Source: Bryobacterales bacterium
Lineage (GTDB): Bacteria > Acidobacteriota > Terriglobia > Bryobacterales > Bryobacteraceae
DNA: 64,000 bases
NCBI GenBank assembly: GCA_016713735.1
Contig: JADJOP010000016.1
Span: 1-64,000 of the forward strand
Direction of reading: 5' to 3'
This document shows, one piece after another, positions 44,540-52,874 of this stretch. A program made the position numbers and the translations under genes. The notes under the pieces are model-generated. The model was given only the letters and a program-made list of their open reading frames with translations. It did not search any database and had not been told where the DNA came from. Each line of letters opens with the position of its first letter. The first letter of the stretch is position 1.

Positions 44540-45949
44540 ATGACACGACGCGATCTCCTGCTGGCCTCCTCCGCGCTGTCCGCCTCCGGGCCGGCAGCTG
44601 AGGCGCAAACCCGGCGCCGCCCCAACATCCTCATCCTCATCGCCGACGACCTCAACGACTACTCGCTCCTCAAGTCCTTCCCCGGCGTGAAGACCCCTCA
44701 CCTGGACAAGTTCCAATCCCAGTCGGTCACCTTCACCCGCGCCTATTGCGCCGCGCCCGCCTGCATCCCCTCGCGCGCCGCCACCTTCTCCGGCCTCTAT
44801 CCCCACACCACCGGCGCCTACCTCAACGGTTGCGACCCTTGGAACAAAGCCCCCATCCAGAGCGCCGAACCCTTTCCCGCCCTCTTCCGCCGCGCCGGCT
44901 ACGCCACCTTCGGCGCGGGCAAGCTCACCCATGCTCCCGTCCCCAAGGCGTTGGAGCGCGCCATGTGGGACAACGAACCCTACGGCGGCGGCTTCGGTCC
45001 CTTTGTCTCCGACGAGGAACGCGGCCCTGAGCACAAAGACCGCTTCTGGTATCCCAAACCCTGGACCGAGCCCGACACCGACTTCCCCGACGTCCGCAAC
45101 GCCAGCTCGGCTATCGAGTTTCTCAACCAGCCCCGCGACAAGCCCTTCCTGCTCACCCTCGGCCTGTGGCGCCCGCACACCCCCTTCACCGCGCCCAAGC
45201 GCTTCTTCGACCTCTATGACCCGGCCCGCCTCGAAATCCCCGTGCCCGGCTATCGCGACGGCGACATGGACGACATCCCCGCGCTCGGCCGCAAGCTCTC
45301 CCTCCTCTGGGGCGAACGCTTCGTCGGCGCGGGGCGGGGAACCGAGGCCGAATGGCGCCGCTTCCTCCACGCCTACTTCGCCTGCACCTCGTTTGCCGAC
45401 TGGAGCGCCGGCCGCGTCCTCGACGCCCTCGATGCCAGCCCCCATGCGCGCGACACCTGGGTCTTCTTCTTCTCCGACAACGGCTATCACTGCGGCGAAA
45501 AGAACCACTGGGAAAAGACCACCCTCTGGGAGAAATCGGCCCTCACGCCGATCCTTGTCCGCCAACCCGGCGGCGCACGGGCCGGCGCGCGCTGCGCCCG
45601 CACCGTCACCCAGGTCGATCTCTATCCGACGCTGCGCGAAATCTGCGATCTGCCCGCCCCCAAGCACACCATCCAGGGCCGCAGCCTCGTGCCCCTTCTG
45701 CGCAACCCCGCCGATCCCTGGGCGCACCCCGCGCTCACCACCTACGGTGAAGGCTACGCCAGCATCCGCGATGAGCGCTATCGCTACATCCGCTACCCCG
45801 ACGCAACCGAAGAGCTCTACGACCACGCCGCCGACCCCAACGAATGGAACAACCTCGCCGCCAAACCTGAATCCGCGCCCATCAAACAGCGCCTCGGCGC
45901 GCTCATGCCCGAGAAGTTCGCCCCCACCATGGGCGGCCGCCTCGGCTAA
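44540..45949 (+). CDS. Secreted sulfatase (iduronate-2-sulfatase-like)
   Basis: 469 residues. The N-terminal twin-arginine-like signal has Arg-Arg-Asp-Leu-Leu-Leu and an Ala/Ser-rich stretch. The alkaline-phosphatase fold begins Asn-Ile-Leu-Ile-Leu-Ile-Ala-Asp-Asp-Leu-Asn-Asp. The formylglycine motif Cys-Ile-Pro-Ser-Arg (about 75-79) has the Cys kept. A later Asp-Asn-Gly-Tyr-His metal motif (about 314-318) is present. The substrate is probably a sulfated polysaccharide or glycosaminoglycan. Activation needs a formylglycine-generating enzyme, which is not in the window. Confidence 0.9.
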   Translation: MTRRDLLLASSALSASGPAAEAQTRRRPNILILIADDLNDYSLLKSFPGVKTPHLDKFQSQSVTFTRAYCAAPACIPSRAATFSGLYPHTTGAYLNGCDPWNKAPIQSAEPFPALFRRAGYATFGAGKLTHAPVPKALERAMWDNEPYGGGFGPFVSDEERGPEHKDRFWYPKPWTEPDTDFPDVRNASSAIEFLNQPRDKPFLLTLGLWRPHTPFTAPKRFFDLYDPARLEIPVPGYRDGDMDDIPALGRKLSLLWGERFVGAGRGTEAEWRRFLHAYFACTSFADWSAGRVLDALDASPHARDTWVFFFSDNGYHCGEKNHWEKTTLWEKSALTPILVRQPGGARAGARCARTVTQVDLYPTLREICDLPAPKHTIQGRSLVPLLRNPADPWAHPALTTYGEGYASIRDERYRYIRYPDATEELYDHAADPNEWNNLAAKPESAPIKQRLGALMPEKFAPTMGGRLG

Positions 45950-45970
45950 CGGCCTCCAGGAACTTCCGGC

Positions 45971-46534
45971 CTAACCCTGGTACATCGAAATCCCCGCCAC
46001 GCCCGCCGCCCCGGCCTCAACACAAGCCGGCGCCAGCCGCGGCGTGACCCCGCCCAGCGCCAGCACCGGGATGCGCACGCTCGCCGTCGCCTCCCGCAGC
46101 CGCCCCAGTCCCTTCGGCTCGCCTTCCATCGGCTTGCTCGGCGAAATGAAAATCGGACTGAATACGGCGAAATCAGCTCCCTGCTCCTCGGCCGCCGCCA
46201 ACTCCTCCAACGTGTGGCACGAAACGCCAATGAGAAACCCCTCCGGCGCAATCGTCCGCACCCGCGCCGGCGAAAGCGAATGCGACGGCAGATGCACCCC
46301 GTCGGCCCCGCAGGCAATCGCCACATCGGCGCGCGAATTCACCAGAATGCGCGTCCCATGCGGATTCGGAATGGCGAAGACGCGCTCCAAAAACTGCAGC
46401 AACGCGCGCGTGGAAAGGTCCTTTTCCCGCACCTGCAGAAACTCAATGCCCTCGGCCAGCCTCTGGCCGATGATCTCCAGCAGAGCGTCCTCGCCGCCCG
46501 CCGAGTGGCGGTCGGTAATGTAGTAGCGGATCAT
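45971..46534 (-). CDS. thiE: Thiamine-phosphate synthase family protein (ThiE/TenI-like)
   Basis: 187 residues from the ATG at 46534; its first codons overlap the end of the FmdE-like gene by 4 bases. TIM-barrel motifs: Phe-Leu-Gln-Val-Arg-Glu-Lys-Asp-Leu-Ser (about 33-42), Leu-Val-Asn-Ser-Arg-Ala-Asp, Gly-Val-His-Leu-Pro, Phe-Ser-Pro-Ile-Phe and Ala-Leu-Gly-Gly-Val. Known: ThiE couples the pyrimidine and thiazole units of thiamine. The short length and absence of other thi genes leave a TenI-type regulator or another transferase possible. Confidence 0.82.
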   Translation of the reverse strand: MIRYYITDRHSAGGEDALLEIIGQRLAEGIEFLQVREKDLSTRALLQFLERVFAIPNPHGTRILVNSRADVAIACGADGVHLPSHSLSPARVRTIAPEGFLIGVSCHTLEELAAAEEQGADFAVFSPIFISPSKPMEGEPKGLGRLREATASVRIPVLALGGVTPRLAPACVEAGAAGVAGISMYQG

Positions 46535-47118
46535 TCGCCCACCGGCTCCCAGTACTGTTCTCCGGCGCAGCCGCGGCACAACGCCTCGCCGTCCCGCATC
46601 ACCTCGCGCTGGAAGTTGATCCCCTCGCCGCAGCGCGCGCAGCTCACCCGCGGGGCTTTGAAGCCCGGCAGATCCTCGGCGCCCACGCGCACCTTCACCC
46701 ATTGCCAGGAAAACAGCTCCCCGGCCTCCATCACCGCATAGGCGCGAATCTGCTGCTCGCCCTTGCTCGCCGTCTCCGGAAACATCTCCCGCGCCTTCTG
46801 TTTCGACGACTCCAGCGCCACCACGCGCACCGCGCGCCCGCTCTCCAGGTCGCAAAACGTCGCCGCCATCTTGCCCCAATCGCGAAATTTCAGCGCCCGC
46901 TTGCCCAACCGGCAACCCGTCACCACACCGATCGCATCCGTCGCGCAGCGGTCGATTTCGACAAACGTCACCAGCCGCTTGCGGTGCGCCCCCGTCGGAT
47001 CGTCCAGCCCCAGCAGCTCCAGCCCATGCATGGCCATTCGCAGGCCCAGGATCTGGCCCGCGCAGATGTGGCCGTGCGCCTGGGCCGCCAGTTCCGTGTA
47101 TTGCTCCAATGTCAGCAT
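46531..47118 (-). CDS. FmdE-family protein with C-terminal zinc-finger-like cysteines
   Basis: 195 residues from the ATG at 47118, chosen because GGAGG lies five bases upstream; an ATG at 47130 is also in frame. The FmdE N-terminal motif Ala-His-Gly-His-Ile-Cys-Ala-Gly-Gln is at about 13-21, with Asp-Arg-Cys-Ala-Thr-Asp-Ala following. A C-terminal Cys-Ala-Arg-Cys, then Cys-Arg-Gly-Cys, forms a zinc knuckle. Known: FmdE-like proteins occur with molybdenum or tungsten formylmethanofuran dehydrogenase and with molybdate genes. Here the gene directly follows modBC, so a molybdenum-linked role is likely. Confidence 0.8.
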   Translation of the reverse strand: MLTLEQYTELAAQAHGHICAGQILGLRMAMHGLELLGLDDPTGAHRKRLVTFVEIDRCATDAIGVVTGCRLGKRALKFRDWGKMAATFCDLESGRAVRVVALESSKQKAREMFPETASKGEQQIRAYAVMEAGELFSWQWVKVRVGAEDLPGFKAPRVSCARCGEGINFQREVMRDGEALCRGCAGEQYWEPVGE

Positions 47119-47143
47119 GGCTGCCTCCATCCTACGCGCGCCT

Positions 47144-48217
47144 TCACAGCGCCCGCAATTCGGCCGCCGGATACTCGATCAGCCATTCACGCGTGCCCGC
47201 CCCTCCGGCAAAGGCATCGCGCGGGGCCTCCGCCCGCAGGCCGTTGCTGAACTCCAACCGCAGCGCGTGCGGCCGCTCAATCATGCGCTCCAGCGTTGCC
47301 GGAATCTGGTTCGGCCCCGGCCGCCGCCCCTCGCGCGGAACCGCTCCCACGCGCTCCGGCAACACATAGATCCACACCCGGTCGCCCTTGAACTTCCCCG
47401 GCAGATACGGCGCGCTCAGTTCATACTCGCCAAACCGGATCTTGCTCGTATTCGTGCCCGGATCGAGCGCTCTCACCTCGGCTTCAAACAAATCGTAGAG
47501 CCCCAGCAGCCGCGCCACCTCGAGCGTCGCCGGCCGCTCCAGCACCGCCTCCGGCGTGCCGCTTTGCACGATGCGTCCGCCGCGCAGAATGTGCATCTGG
47601 TCGCCCAGCGCGAAACACTCATCCAGGTCATGCGTCACCAGGATCGTGGGAATCTGGAAGCCGTCGCGCACCTCGCGGATCACCTCATACAACTCCGCCC
47701 GCAGCGGCGCATCCAACCCCCGCGCCGGCTCATCGAGCAGCAGCAGCCTCGGCGCGGCCAGCAGCGCCCGCGCCACCGAACCCCGCTGCCTCTGCCCGCC
47801 GCTCAACTCACCCGGCATCCGCGCCGCGACCTCCTCCAGCCGGAACCGCGCCAGCATCTCCTGCACCTTGCGGTGCCGCTCCAGGCGCGGCAATCGCTCC
47901 GCCGCAAAGGCCAGGTTGGCCCGCAGGCTCATGTGCGGAAACAGGGCGTAGTTCTGGAACACATACCCGCACTGCCGCGCTTGCGGCGGCAGCGACACCT
48001 GGCTCGGCCCGTCATAGAGCAGCTTGTCCTCGAGCAGAATGCGCCCATCGTCCGGCTTCAGGAATCCCGCAATCGCATCCAGCGTCAGCGTCTTGCCCGC
48101 CCCGCTCGGGCCGAACAGAATCGTCACCCCGGACTCGGCCGTGAACTCCACCTCCAGCGTAAAGGCCGCCGAACCCCGCGCCGCCGCGTAGTGCTTCTTC
48201 ACTCGAACCGCGATCAT
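47144..48217 (-). CDS. modC: Molybdate ABC transporter ATP-binding protein
   Basis: 357 residues from the ATG at 48217. Walker A is Gly-Pro-Ser-Gly-Ala-Gly-Lys-Thr (about 36-43), the ABC signature Leu-Ser-Gly-Gly-Gln-Arg-Gln-Arg (about 136-143), Walker B Leu-Leu-Leu-Leu-Asp-Glu-Pro and the switch His in Val-Thr-His-Asp. The C-terminal 100 residues look like the molybdate-binding regulatory domain. The start overlaps the modB stop (ATGA). Confidence 0.9.
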   Translation of the reverse strand: MIAVRVKKHYAAARGSAAFTLEVEFTAESGVTILFGPSGAGKTLTLDAIAGFLKPDDGRILLEDKLLYDGPSQVSLPPQARQCGYVFQNYALFPHMSLRANLAFAAERLPRLERHRKVQEMLARFRLEEVAARMPGELSGGQRQRGSVARALLAAPRLLLLDEPARGLDAPLRAELYEVIREVRDGFQIPTILVTHDLDECFALGDQMHILRGGRIVQSGTPEAVLERPATLEVARLLGLYDLFEAEVRALDPGTNTSKIRFGEYELSAPYLPGKFKGDRVWIYVLPERVGAVPREGRRPGPNQIPATLERMIERPHALRLEFSNGLRAEAPRDAFAGGAGTREWLIEYPAAELRAL

Positions 48218-48882
48218 CGCGCCGCCTGCCCCGGCTGCAGCCGGTTGGCCAGCCACAGAATGCCCAGCGTCAACGCCGACACCGCCAACACCAGCGCTCG
48301 CGCCACCTGCCCGTTGTCCGACTCCACGGCGTGATAGATCGCCACCGCCACCGTTTGCGTTCTGCCCGGAATGTTGCCCGCCACCATGATCGTCACCCCG
48401 AAGTCGCCCATCGCCCGCGCAAACGCCAGCGCCACCGCGGCCAGAATCGAACGGCTCGCCAGCGGCAGCGTCACCCGCCAGAACAGCCGCCACTCCGAGG
48501 CCCCCAGCGTCCGCGCTGCCCGCTCATAGTCGTGATCCACACTCTCCAGCGCGGCCCGCGCGGACTTGATCAGCAGCGGCGCCGAATGTAAAATCGCCGC
48601 CACCACCGCCGCCTGCCAGGTGAACACCAGCGGGCCCCCGAACACCGCCTCCCACACCCGCCCAAACCAGCTCCCCCGCCCAATCAGCACCAGCAGATAA
48701 TAACCAAGCACCGTCGGCGGCAGCACGAGCGGCAGCGTCACCGCCGCGTCCACCACGTCTTTGCCGCGAAATGTGCGGTTCGCCAGCAGGTAGGCCAACC
48801 ACAGCCCCACCCCCGTGGAGAGGAGTGTGGAGATGGCAGCCACCCGCAGGCTAAGCCAGAAAGGGAACCAATCGAGGTCCAT
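48214..48882 (-). CDS. modB: Molybdate ABC transporter permease
   Basis: 222 residues from the ATG at 48882; five to six hydrophobic helices. The permease EAA loop reads Glu-Arg-Ala-Ala-Arg-Thr-Leu-Gly-Ala (about 140-148), followed by a Leu-Pro-Leu-Ala block, as in ModB. A TATAAT on the minus strand (48900-48895) lies 12 bases before the ATG. The binding protein ModA is not adjacent; the next gene on that side is divergent. Confidence 0.9.
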   Translation of the reverse strand: MDLDWFPFWLSLRVAAISTLLSTGVGLWLAYLLANRTFRGKDVVDAAVTLPLVLPPTVLGYYLLVLIGRGSWFGRVWEAVFGGPLVFTWQAAVVAAILHSAPLLIKSARAALESVDHDYERAARTLGASEWRLFWRVTLPLASRSILAAVALAFARAMGDFGVTIMVAGNIPGRTQTVAVAIYHAVESDNGQVARALVLAVSALTLGILWLANRLQPGQAAR

Positions 48883-48894
48883 CAGGAATCCCCT

Positions 48895-48942
48895 ATTATA
48901 GGGGTCAATCCGCTGATCCTCACGCAGTCCCGATGCTAAACT
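48895..48942. promoter_or_regulatory. Divergent -10 elements between modB and a secreted-protein gene
   Basis: On the minus strand TATAAT (48900-48895) is a perfect -10, 12 bases before the modB start. On the plus strand TAAACT (48937-48942) ends 7 bases before the ATG at 48950. Clear -35 boxes were not found. Both would give very short leaders. Confidence 0.45.
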
Positions 48943-48949
48943 GAACGGG

Positions 48950-49597
48950 ATGCAGTTGGTTCGCCTGTCCTGGTTGGGCGTCTGTGCTATCGTGCTGGCA
49001 AGCCCGGCCTGTTGGGGACAGCAGCCGGGATCTGCGTCTACGCCTATTCCACAGGTCTCGCCGCCTGACCCGCCCGCCGCCGCTATCGCCCCTCTCACAG
49101 TCGGCGAACGCGCAAAATATAATCTTCGCCGCGCCGTCGGTCCGGAGAGCATCGGCTTGGGCAGCCTCACCAGCGGCATTCAAACCTGGCGCCGGCGGCC
49201 CGAAGCCTGGGACCGCACCTGGGAGGGCTTCGGCCAGCGCTTCGGCATGCGCATGACGCGCAGCATTCTCAGCAACGGCATCGACTTCGGCGTCGGCGCC
49301 GCCCTCGGCACCGACCCGCGCTACCGTCCCAAGGGCCAAGGCAGCTTCGGCTCGCGCGTCAAGTACGCCCTCGGGGCTTCGTTCTATCACTACGACCGCG
49401 CCGGCAGCCGCGTCCCCGCCCTCTCCCGCTTTGCCGGCATCGCCGGCTCCAATATCATCAGCAACCAGTGGATGCCTGAAGGCGACAACACGAGGTGGGA
49501 CGTAGCCCGGCGCTGCGGCCAGCAGGTGGGCTGGAACATCGGCTGGAACGTGCTCAAAGAGTTCCTCCCCGACATCAAGCGCAAACTGGGAAGATAG
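48950..49597 (+). CDS. Secreted hypothetical protein
   Basis: 215 residues. The signal peptide (residues about 1-23) ends Cys-Trp-Gly-Gln-Gln, then a Pro/Ala-rich linker and a conserved globular part follow. That part has Asp-Arg-Thr-Trp-Glu-Gly-Phe-Gly-Gln-Arg-Phe-Gly and repeated Gly/Asn-rich loops (Gly-Ala-Ala-Leu-Gly-Thr-Asp-Pro-Arg-Tyr). It resembles a family of secreted proteins common in Acidobacteriota. No known function. Confidence 0.75.
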   Translation: MQLVRLSWLGVCAIVLASPACWGQQPGSASTPIPQVSPPDPPAAAIAPLTVGERAKYNLRRAVGPESIGLGSLTSGIQTWRRRPEAWDRTWEGFGQRFGMRMTRSILSNGIDFGVGAALGTDPRYRPKGQGSFGSRVKYALGASFYHYDRAGSRVPALSRFAGIAGSNIISNQWMPEGDNTRWDVARRCGQQVGWNIGWNVLKEFLPDIKRKLGR

Positions 49598-49601
49598 TGG
49601 C

Positions 49602-50800
49602 TTGGCCTCACACGACCTCGCCCGCGAAGCCGCCGCGCTCGATGCCATCCAACTCACCGAGCCCCAGGCGTGCCTCTTTGAACTGATCCTCCTCGGCGCC
49701 CTCGCCCCGCTCAGCGGATTCGACGGCGACCACCCGCTGCTCTCCGCCCGCGCCTTTCCTCCCGGCACGCGCGTCGCCCTGCGCGACGGCTTCAATGTCC
49801 GCCTCGGCGTGCTCACCGTGACGGCCTGCGAAGCCGCCGGCGCTGAGTTCGCCCTGCGCGGTCCCGTCGAAGTCATTGAACGGCCGCACTGGCGCGGGTT
49901 CGATTCCCTGCGACTCACCCCGGCCGAACTACGCGAACGCACCGGCCCGTGCGTGGCCTGGCTTCCCTCCCCATGGCCCACCATCGAGGAAGCGTGGCGC
50001 GCTGCCGCTCACTCGCGCCAGTCCGGACTGCCCGTCGTCCTGTTCGTCCCCTCCCACCTGCCGCCGCACGTTTCACTCGACGCCCGCGTCCGCGCCGCGC
50101 TTGCCGCGGCCGCCGAAATCGGTGCCCACGTGGTCATCGTTCCCCTCGCCGGCGCCGCACTGCTCCCCGCTGTCCTCGCCGCCTACGGAGCCAGCCAGGT
50201 CATCGAATCCGGCGGCGATTCCCAACTCGATGCCGTGGCCGCCATCCGCCGCGCCGAACATCCCCGCGCAGCGAGCAGGGCTTCTGCCTCTGGTTCACCG
50301 GACTCCCCTCGGCCGGCAAATCTACCGTCGCCGCAGAAGTGGCGACGATGCTCGAAGAGCGCGGACGCCGCTTCACCTTCCTCGACGGCGATGTCGTCCG
50401 CACGCATCTATCCAAGGGACTCGGCTTCAGCCGCGACGACCGTGACACCAATATCCTCCGCATCGGCTGGGTGGCCTCAGAGATCCTCCGCCACGGCGGC
50501 GTCGCCCTCTGCGCCGCGGTCAGCCCCTATGAGGCCACCCGCGAGCGTGTCCGCGCCATGATGGGCGACGGGCAGTTTCTCCTCATTTATGTCGCCACCC
50601 CCGCCGAGGTGTGTGAAACGCGCGACGTAAAGGGGTTTTACGCGCAGGCCCGCGCCGGAGCCATCAAAGGCTTCACCGGCGTCGACGATCCCTATGAGGT
50701 GCCCGCAAGGCCGAGTTTACGGCTCGAAACTGGCGAAACCACACCGCGCGACAACGCCCGTGCTGTAATGGAATTTCTCGTGCAAGAGGGTTTCCTCTAG
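49602..50800 (+). pseudogene. cysC: ATP-sulfurylase-like / APS kinase fusion, one frameshift
   Basis: Starts at TTG (49602). The first 220 residues resemble a reduced ATP-sulfurylase with a PUA-like N-terminal part (Leu-Ser-Gly-Phe) but no His-x-Gly-His active site. At about 50270 the sense shifts by one base into a full APS kinase. Its P-loop Gly-Leu-Pro-Ser-Ala-Gly-Lys-Ser-Thr is at about 50298-50324, Leu-Asp-Gly-Asp-Val-Val-Arg follows, and the end is at 50800. Joined length about 399. Known: APS kinase makes PAPS. The frame break lies in a C/G-rich run, so it may be a real mutation or a read error. Confidence 0.75.
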
Positions 50801-50837
50801 CATCACGTGCGATTGGGCAGCACGAGCCTCCGGATCG

Positions 50838-50866
50838 TTGACATGCCCCGTCGCGCATGCTAATTG
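50838..50866 (+). promoter_or_regulatory. Promoter of the nuo operon
   Basis: TTGACA (50838-50843), 17-base spacer, TAATTG (50861-50866). The -35 is perfect and the spacing ideal. Transcription would start near 50873, six bases before an ATG at 50879, so the first ORF would be almost leaderless. Confidence 0.65.
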
Positions 50867-50878
50867 TGGGCATCACGA

Positions 50879-51254
50879 ATGGCGGAACCTGAGAACCCGG
50901 CCTCCCAACAACCAGACGAACAGAAGCCCGTTGGGGCATCTTCCGGAGAGGGCGTCGGCGCACCGCCCACCCCGCCCGACCCCGTAACCCCCTCCTGCTC
51001 AGCCCACGGCCGCCGCGCCGCCCGCCGCAGCGCCGAATCCCGAGCCCCCCGCGGCCCCGCAGCCCAAACCGCCCGAAGAAGCCCCTGCCCCCGCCGCCAA
51101 ACCCGACGCTCCCGCTGCCAAGGCCGATGCCCCCGCTGCCAAGCCTGACGCCCCCGCTGCCAAGGCCGACGCCCCCGCTGCCAAGCCTGCTCCCCCCGCC
51201 AAGCCCGCCGCCGCCAAGCCGGCCGCCCCCGCCGCCCCCAAACCCCCCGCCGAA
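50879..51254 (+). other. Pro/Ala/Lys-rich N-terminal extension of nuoC, broken by a frameshift
   Basis: An ATG at 50879 opens a Pro-rich reading frame for about 37 codons. Near 50990, at a C-rich run, the sense moves to the nuoC frame and continues without a stop. It then runs as Ala-Ala-Lys-Pro-Asp-Ala-Pro repeats straight into the nuoC domain. If the break is a sequencing error, nuoC has a 126-residue flexible extension. If real, nuoC begins at 51255. Confidence 0.6.
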
Positions 51255-51761
51255 ATGGCCGCCGAGCCCTGGGACGACGACCTGACGCGTGCACTGGCCC
51301 AACAATTCGGCAACCGGATTGAGCGATATGCCACTTATTTGGGGCAAAAGTTCCTCGTCGCCGAAATGGCCGCCGTCCGCGACATCATCGAGTTCCTGAA
51401 ATTGGAAGCCGAGTTCGACTACCTGGTTGATCTCACGGCAGTGGATTACCCCAATCGCCCCAAACGCTTCGAAGTGGTCTATATCCTCTACAGTTTCGCC
51501 CGCAACGAGCGAGTCCGCATCAAGTGTTCGATCGCCGAATCCGACCGCCCCCTCTCGGTGGCCTGTGTCCATGCCACCGCCGACTGGATGGAACGCGAGG
51601 TCTACGATATGTTCGGCATTGAATTTGCAGAACATCCCGATCTGAAGCGGTTGCTCATGCCCGAGGACTGGCAAGGCTTCCCGCTGCGGCGCGATGTGAG
51701 CATTCTGGCCATGGACAACCGCTGGGTGAAGGAGAATTTGGGAATCGAGAGCGGACAATAG
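51255..51761 (+). CDS. nuoC: NADH-quinone oxidoreductase subunit C (30-kDa type)
   Basis: 168 residues from the ATG at 51255, the minimal intact reading. The core has Glu-Phe-Asp-Tyr-Leu-Val-Asp-Leu-Thr-Ala-Val-Asp-Tyr and the 30-kDa signature Glu-Arg-Glu-Val-Tyr-Asp-Met-Phe-Gly-Ile, followed by Phe-Pro-Leu-Arg-Arg-Asp. NuoC sits in the peripheral arm next to NuoD. A longer product starting upstream is possible. No nuoA or nuoB precedes it. Confidence 0.9.
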   Translation: MAAEPWDDDLTRALAQQFGNRIERYATYLGQKFLVAEMAAVRDIIEFLKLEAEFDYLVDLTAVDYPNRPKRFEVVYILYSFARNERVRIKCSIAESDRPLSVACVHATADWMEREVYDMFGIEFAEHPDLKRLLMPEDWQGFPLRRDVSILAMDNRWVKENLGIESGQ

Positions 51762-51764
51762 CCC

Positions 51765-52874
51765 ATGGCGCAGACTTTCCTCGACTCCAACGAGCTGGTC
51801 CTGAACATGGGCCCGCAGCATCCCTCGACGCACGGTGTCCTGCGCGTCATCCTCAAGCTCGACGGCGAGCGCGTCAACGGCACCGAGTGTGTCGTCGGCT
51901 ACCTCCACCGCGGCGTGGAGAAGATCGCCGAAAACCGCACCTACCAGATGTTCGCGCCCTACGTGGACCGCATGGACTACGTGGCCGCCATCAGCAACGG
52001 CCTCGGCTATGTGTTGGCGGTGGAAAAGCTGATCAACGTCGAGACCACCCCGCGCGCCCAGGTGGTGCGCGTCATCCTCACCGAGCTCAACCGCATCGCC
52101 AGCCACCTGCTCTGGCTCGGCACGCACGCCCTCGACGTCGGCGCCATCACGCCTCTCTTCTACACCCTGCGCGAACGCGAAGAGATCCTCAAGATCTTTG
52201 AAAACTACTGCGGCGCCCGCCTCACCACGCACGCCTTCCGCATCGGCGGCCTGCAGTATGAGCTCTACGAAGGCTTCGAGCGCGAGGTGATCGCCTTCTG
52301 CGACTGGTTCATGCCCAAGGTGGCCGAGTATGAGGAACTGCTCACCAACAACCGCATCTGGCGCGACCGCCTCGTCGGCGTCGGCATCCTGAACGCCGCC
52401 GACTGCAAGCGCTACGGCGTCACCGGACCCGTGCTGCGCGCCGCCGGCGTGCAGTGGGACATCCGCAAGGCCCTGCCCTATTCCGGCTACGAGAAGTACG
52501 AATTCGACATCCCCACCGGCACCAACGCCGACACCTACGACCGCTACCTGGTGCGCATGGAAGAGATGCGCCAGAGCATCCGCATCGTCCGCCAGGCCGT
52601 GGGCGACATTCCCGAAGGTCCGATCATGGCCAAGGTGCCGAAGGTGCTCAAGCCGCCCGTGGGCGAAGCCTACGTTTCCATTGAGGCCCCGAAGGGCGAA
52701 CTGGGCTACTTCATCGTCAGCGACGGCAGCATCAACCCCTACCGGCTTCGCGTGCGGCCGCCGTCGCTCATCAACCTGCAAGCGCTCGACCAGATGGTGA
52801 AGGGCGCATTGGTGGCCGACGTCGTCGCCATCATCGGCACACTGGACATCGTGCTGGGAGAGATTGACCGATGA
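51765..52874 (+). CDS. nuoD: NADH-quinone oxidoreductase subunit D (49-kDa type)
   Basis: A 369-residue protein. The N-terminal signature Met-Gly-Pro-Gln-His-Pro-Ser-Thr-His-Gly-Val is at about 15-25. His-Arg-Gly-Val-Glu-Lys near 48-53 and a C-terminal Glu-Ala-Pro-Lys-Gly-Glu and Asp-Ile-Val-Leu-Gly-Glu-Ile-Asp-Arg are present. This is the quinone-site subunit. Three bases separate it from nuoC; the 3' end overlaps nuoI by 4 bases. Confidence 0.96.
   Translation: MAQTFLDSNELVLNMGPQHPSTHGVLRVILKLDGERVNGTECVVGYLHRGVEKIAENRTYQMFAPYVDRMDYVAAISNGLGYVLAVEKLINVETTPRAQVVRVILTELNRIASHLLWLGTHALDVGAITPLFYTLREREEILKIFENYCGARLTTHAFRIGGLQYELYEGFEREVIAFCDWFMPKVAEYEELLTNNRIWRDRLVGVGILNAADCKRYGVTGPVLRAAGVQWDIRKALPYSGYEKYEFDIPTGTNADTYDRYLVRMEEMRQSIRIVRQAVGDIPEGPIMAKVPKVLKPPVGEAYVSIEAPKGELGYFIVSDGSINPYRLRVRPPSLINLQALDQMVKGALVADVVAIIGTLDIVLGEIDR

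Noticed and set aside
51060..51240. Tandem repeat in the nuoC leader as a CRISPR-like or regulatory array
   Set aside because: The units are short codon-level repeats of Ala/Lys/Pro/Asp in one reading frame, without spacers.
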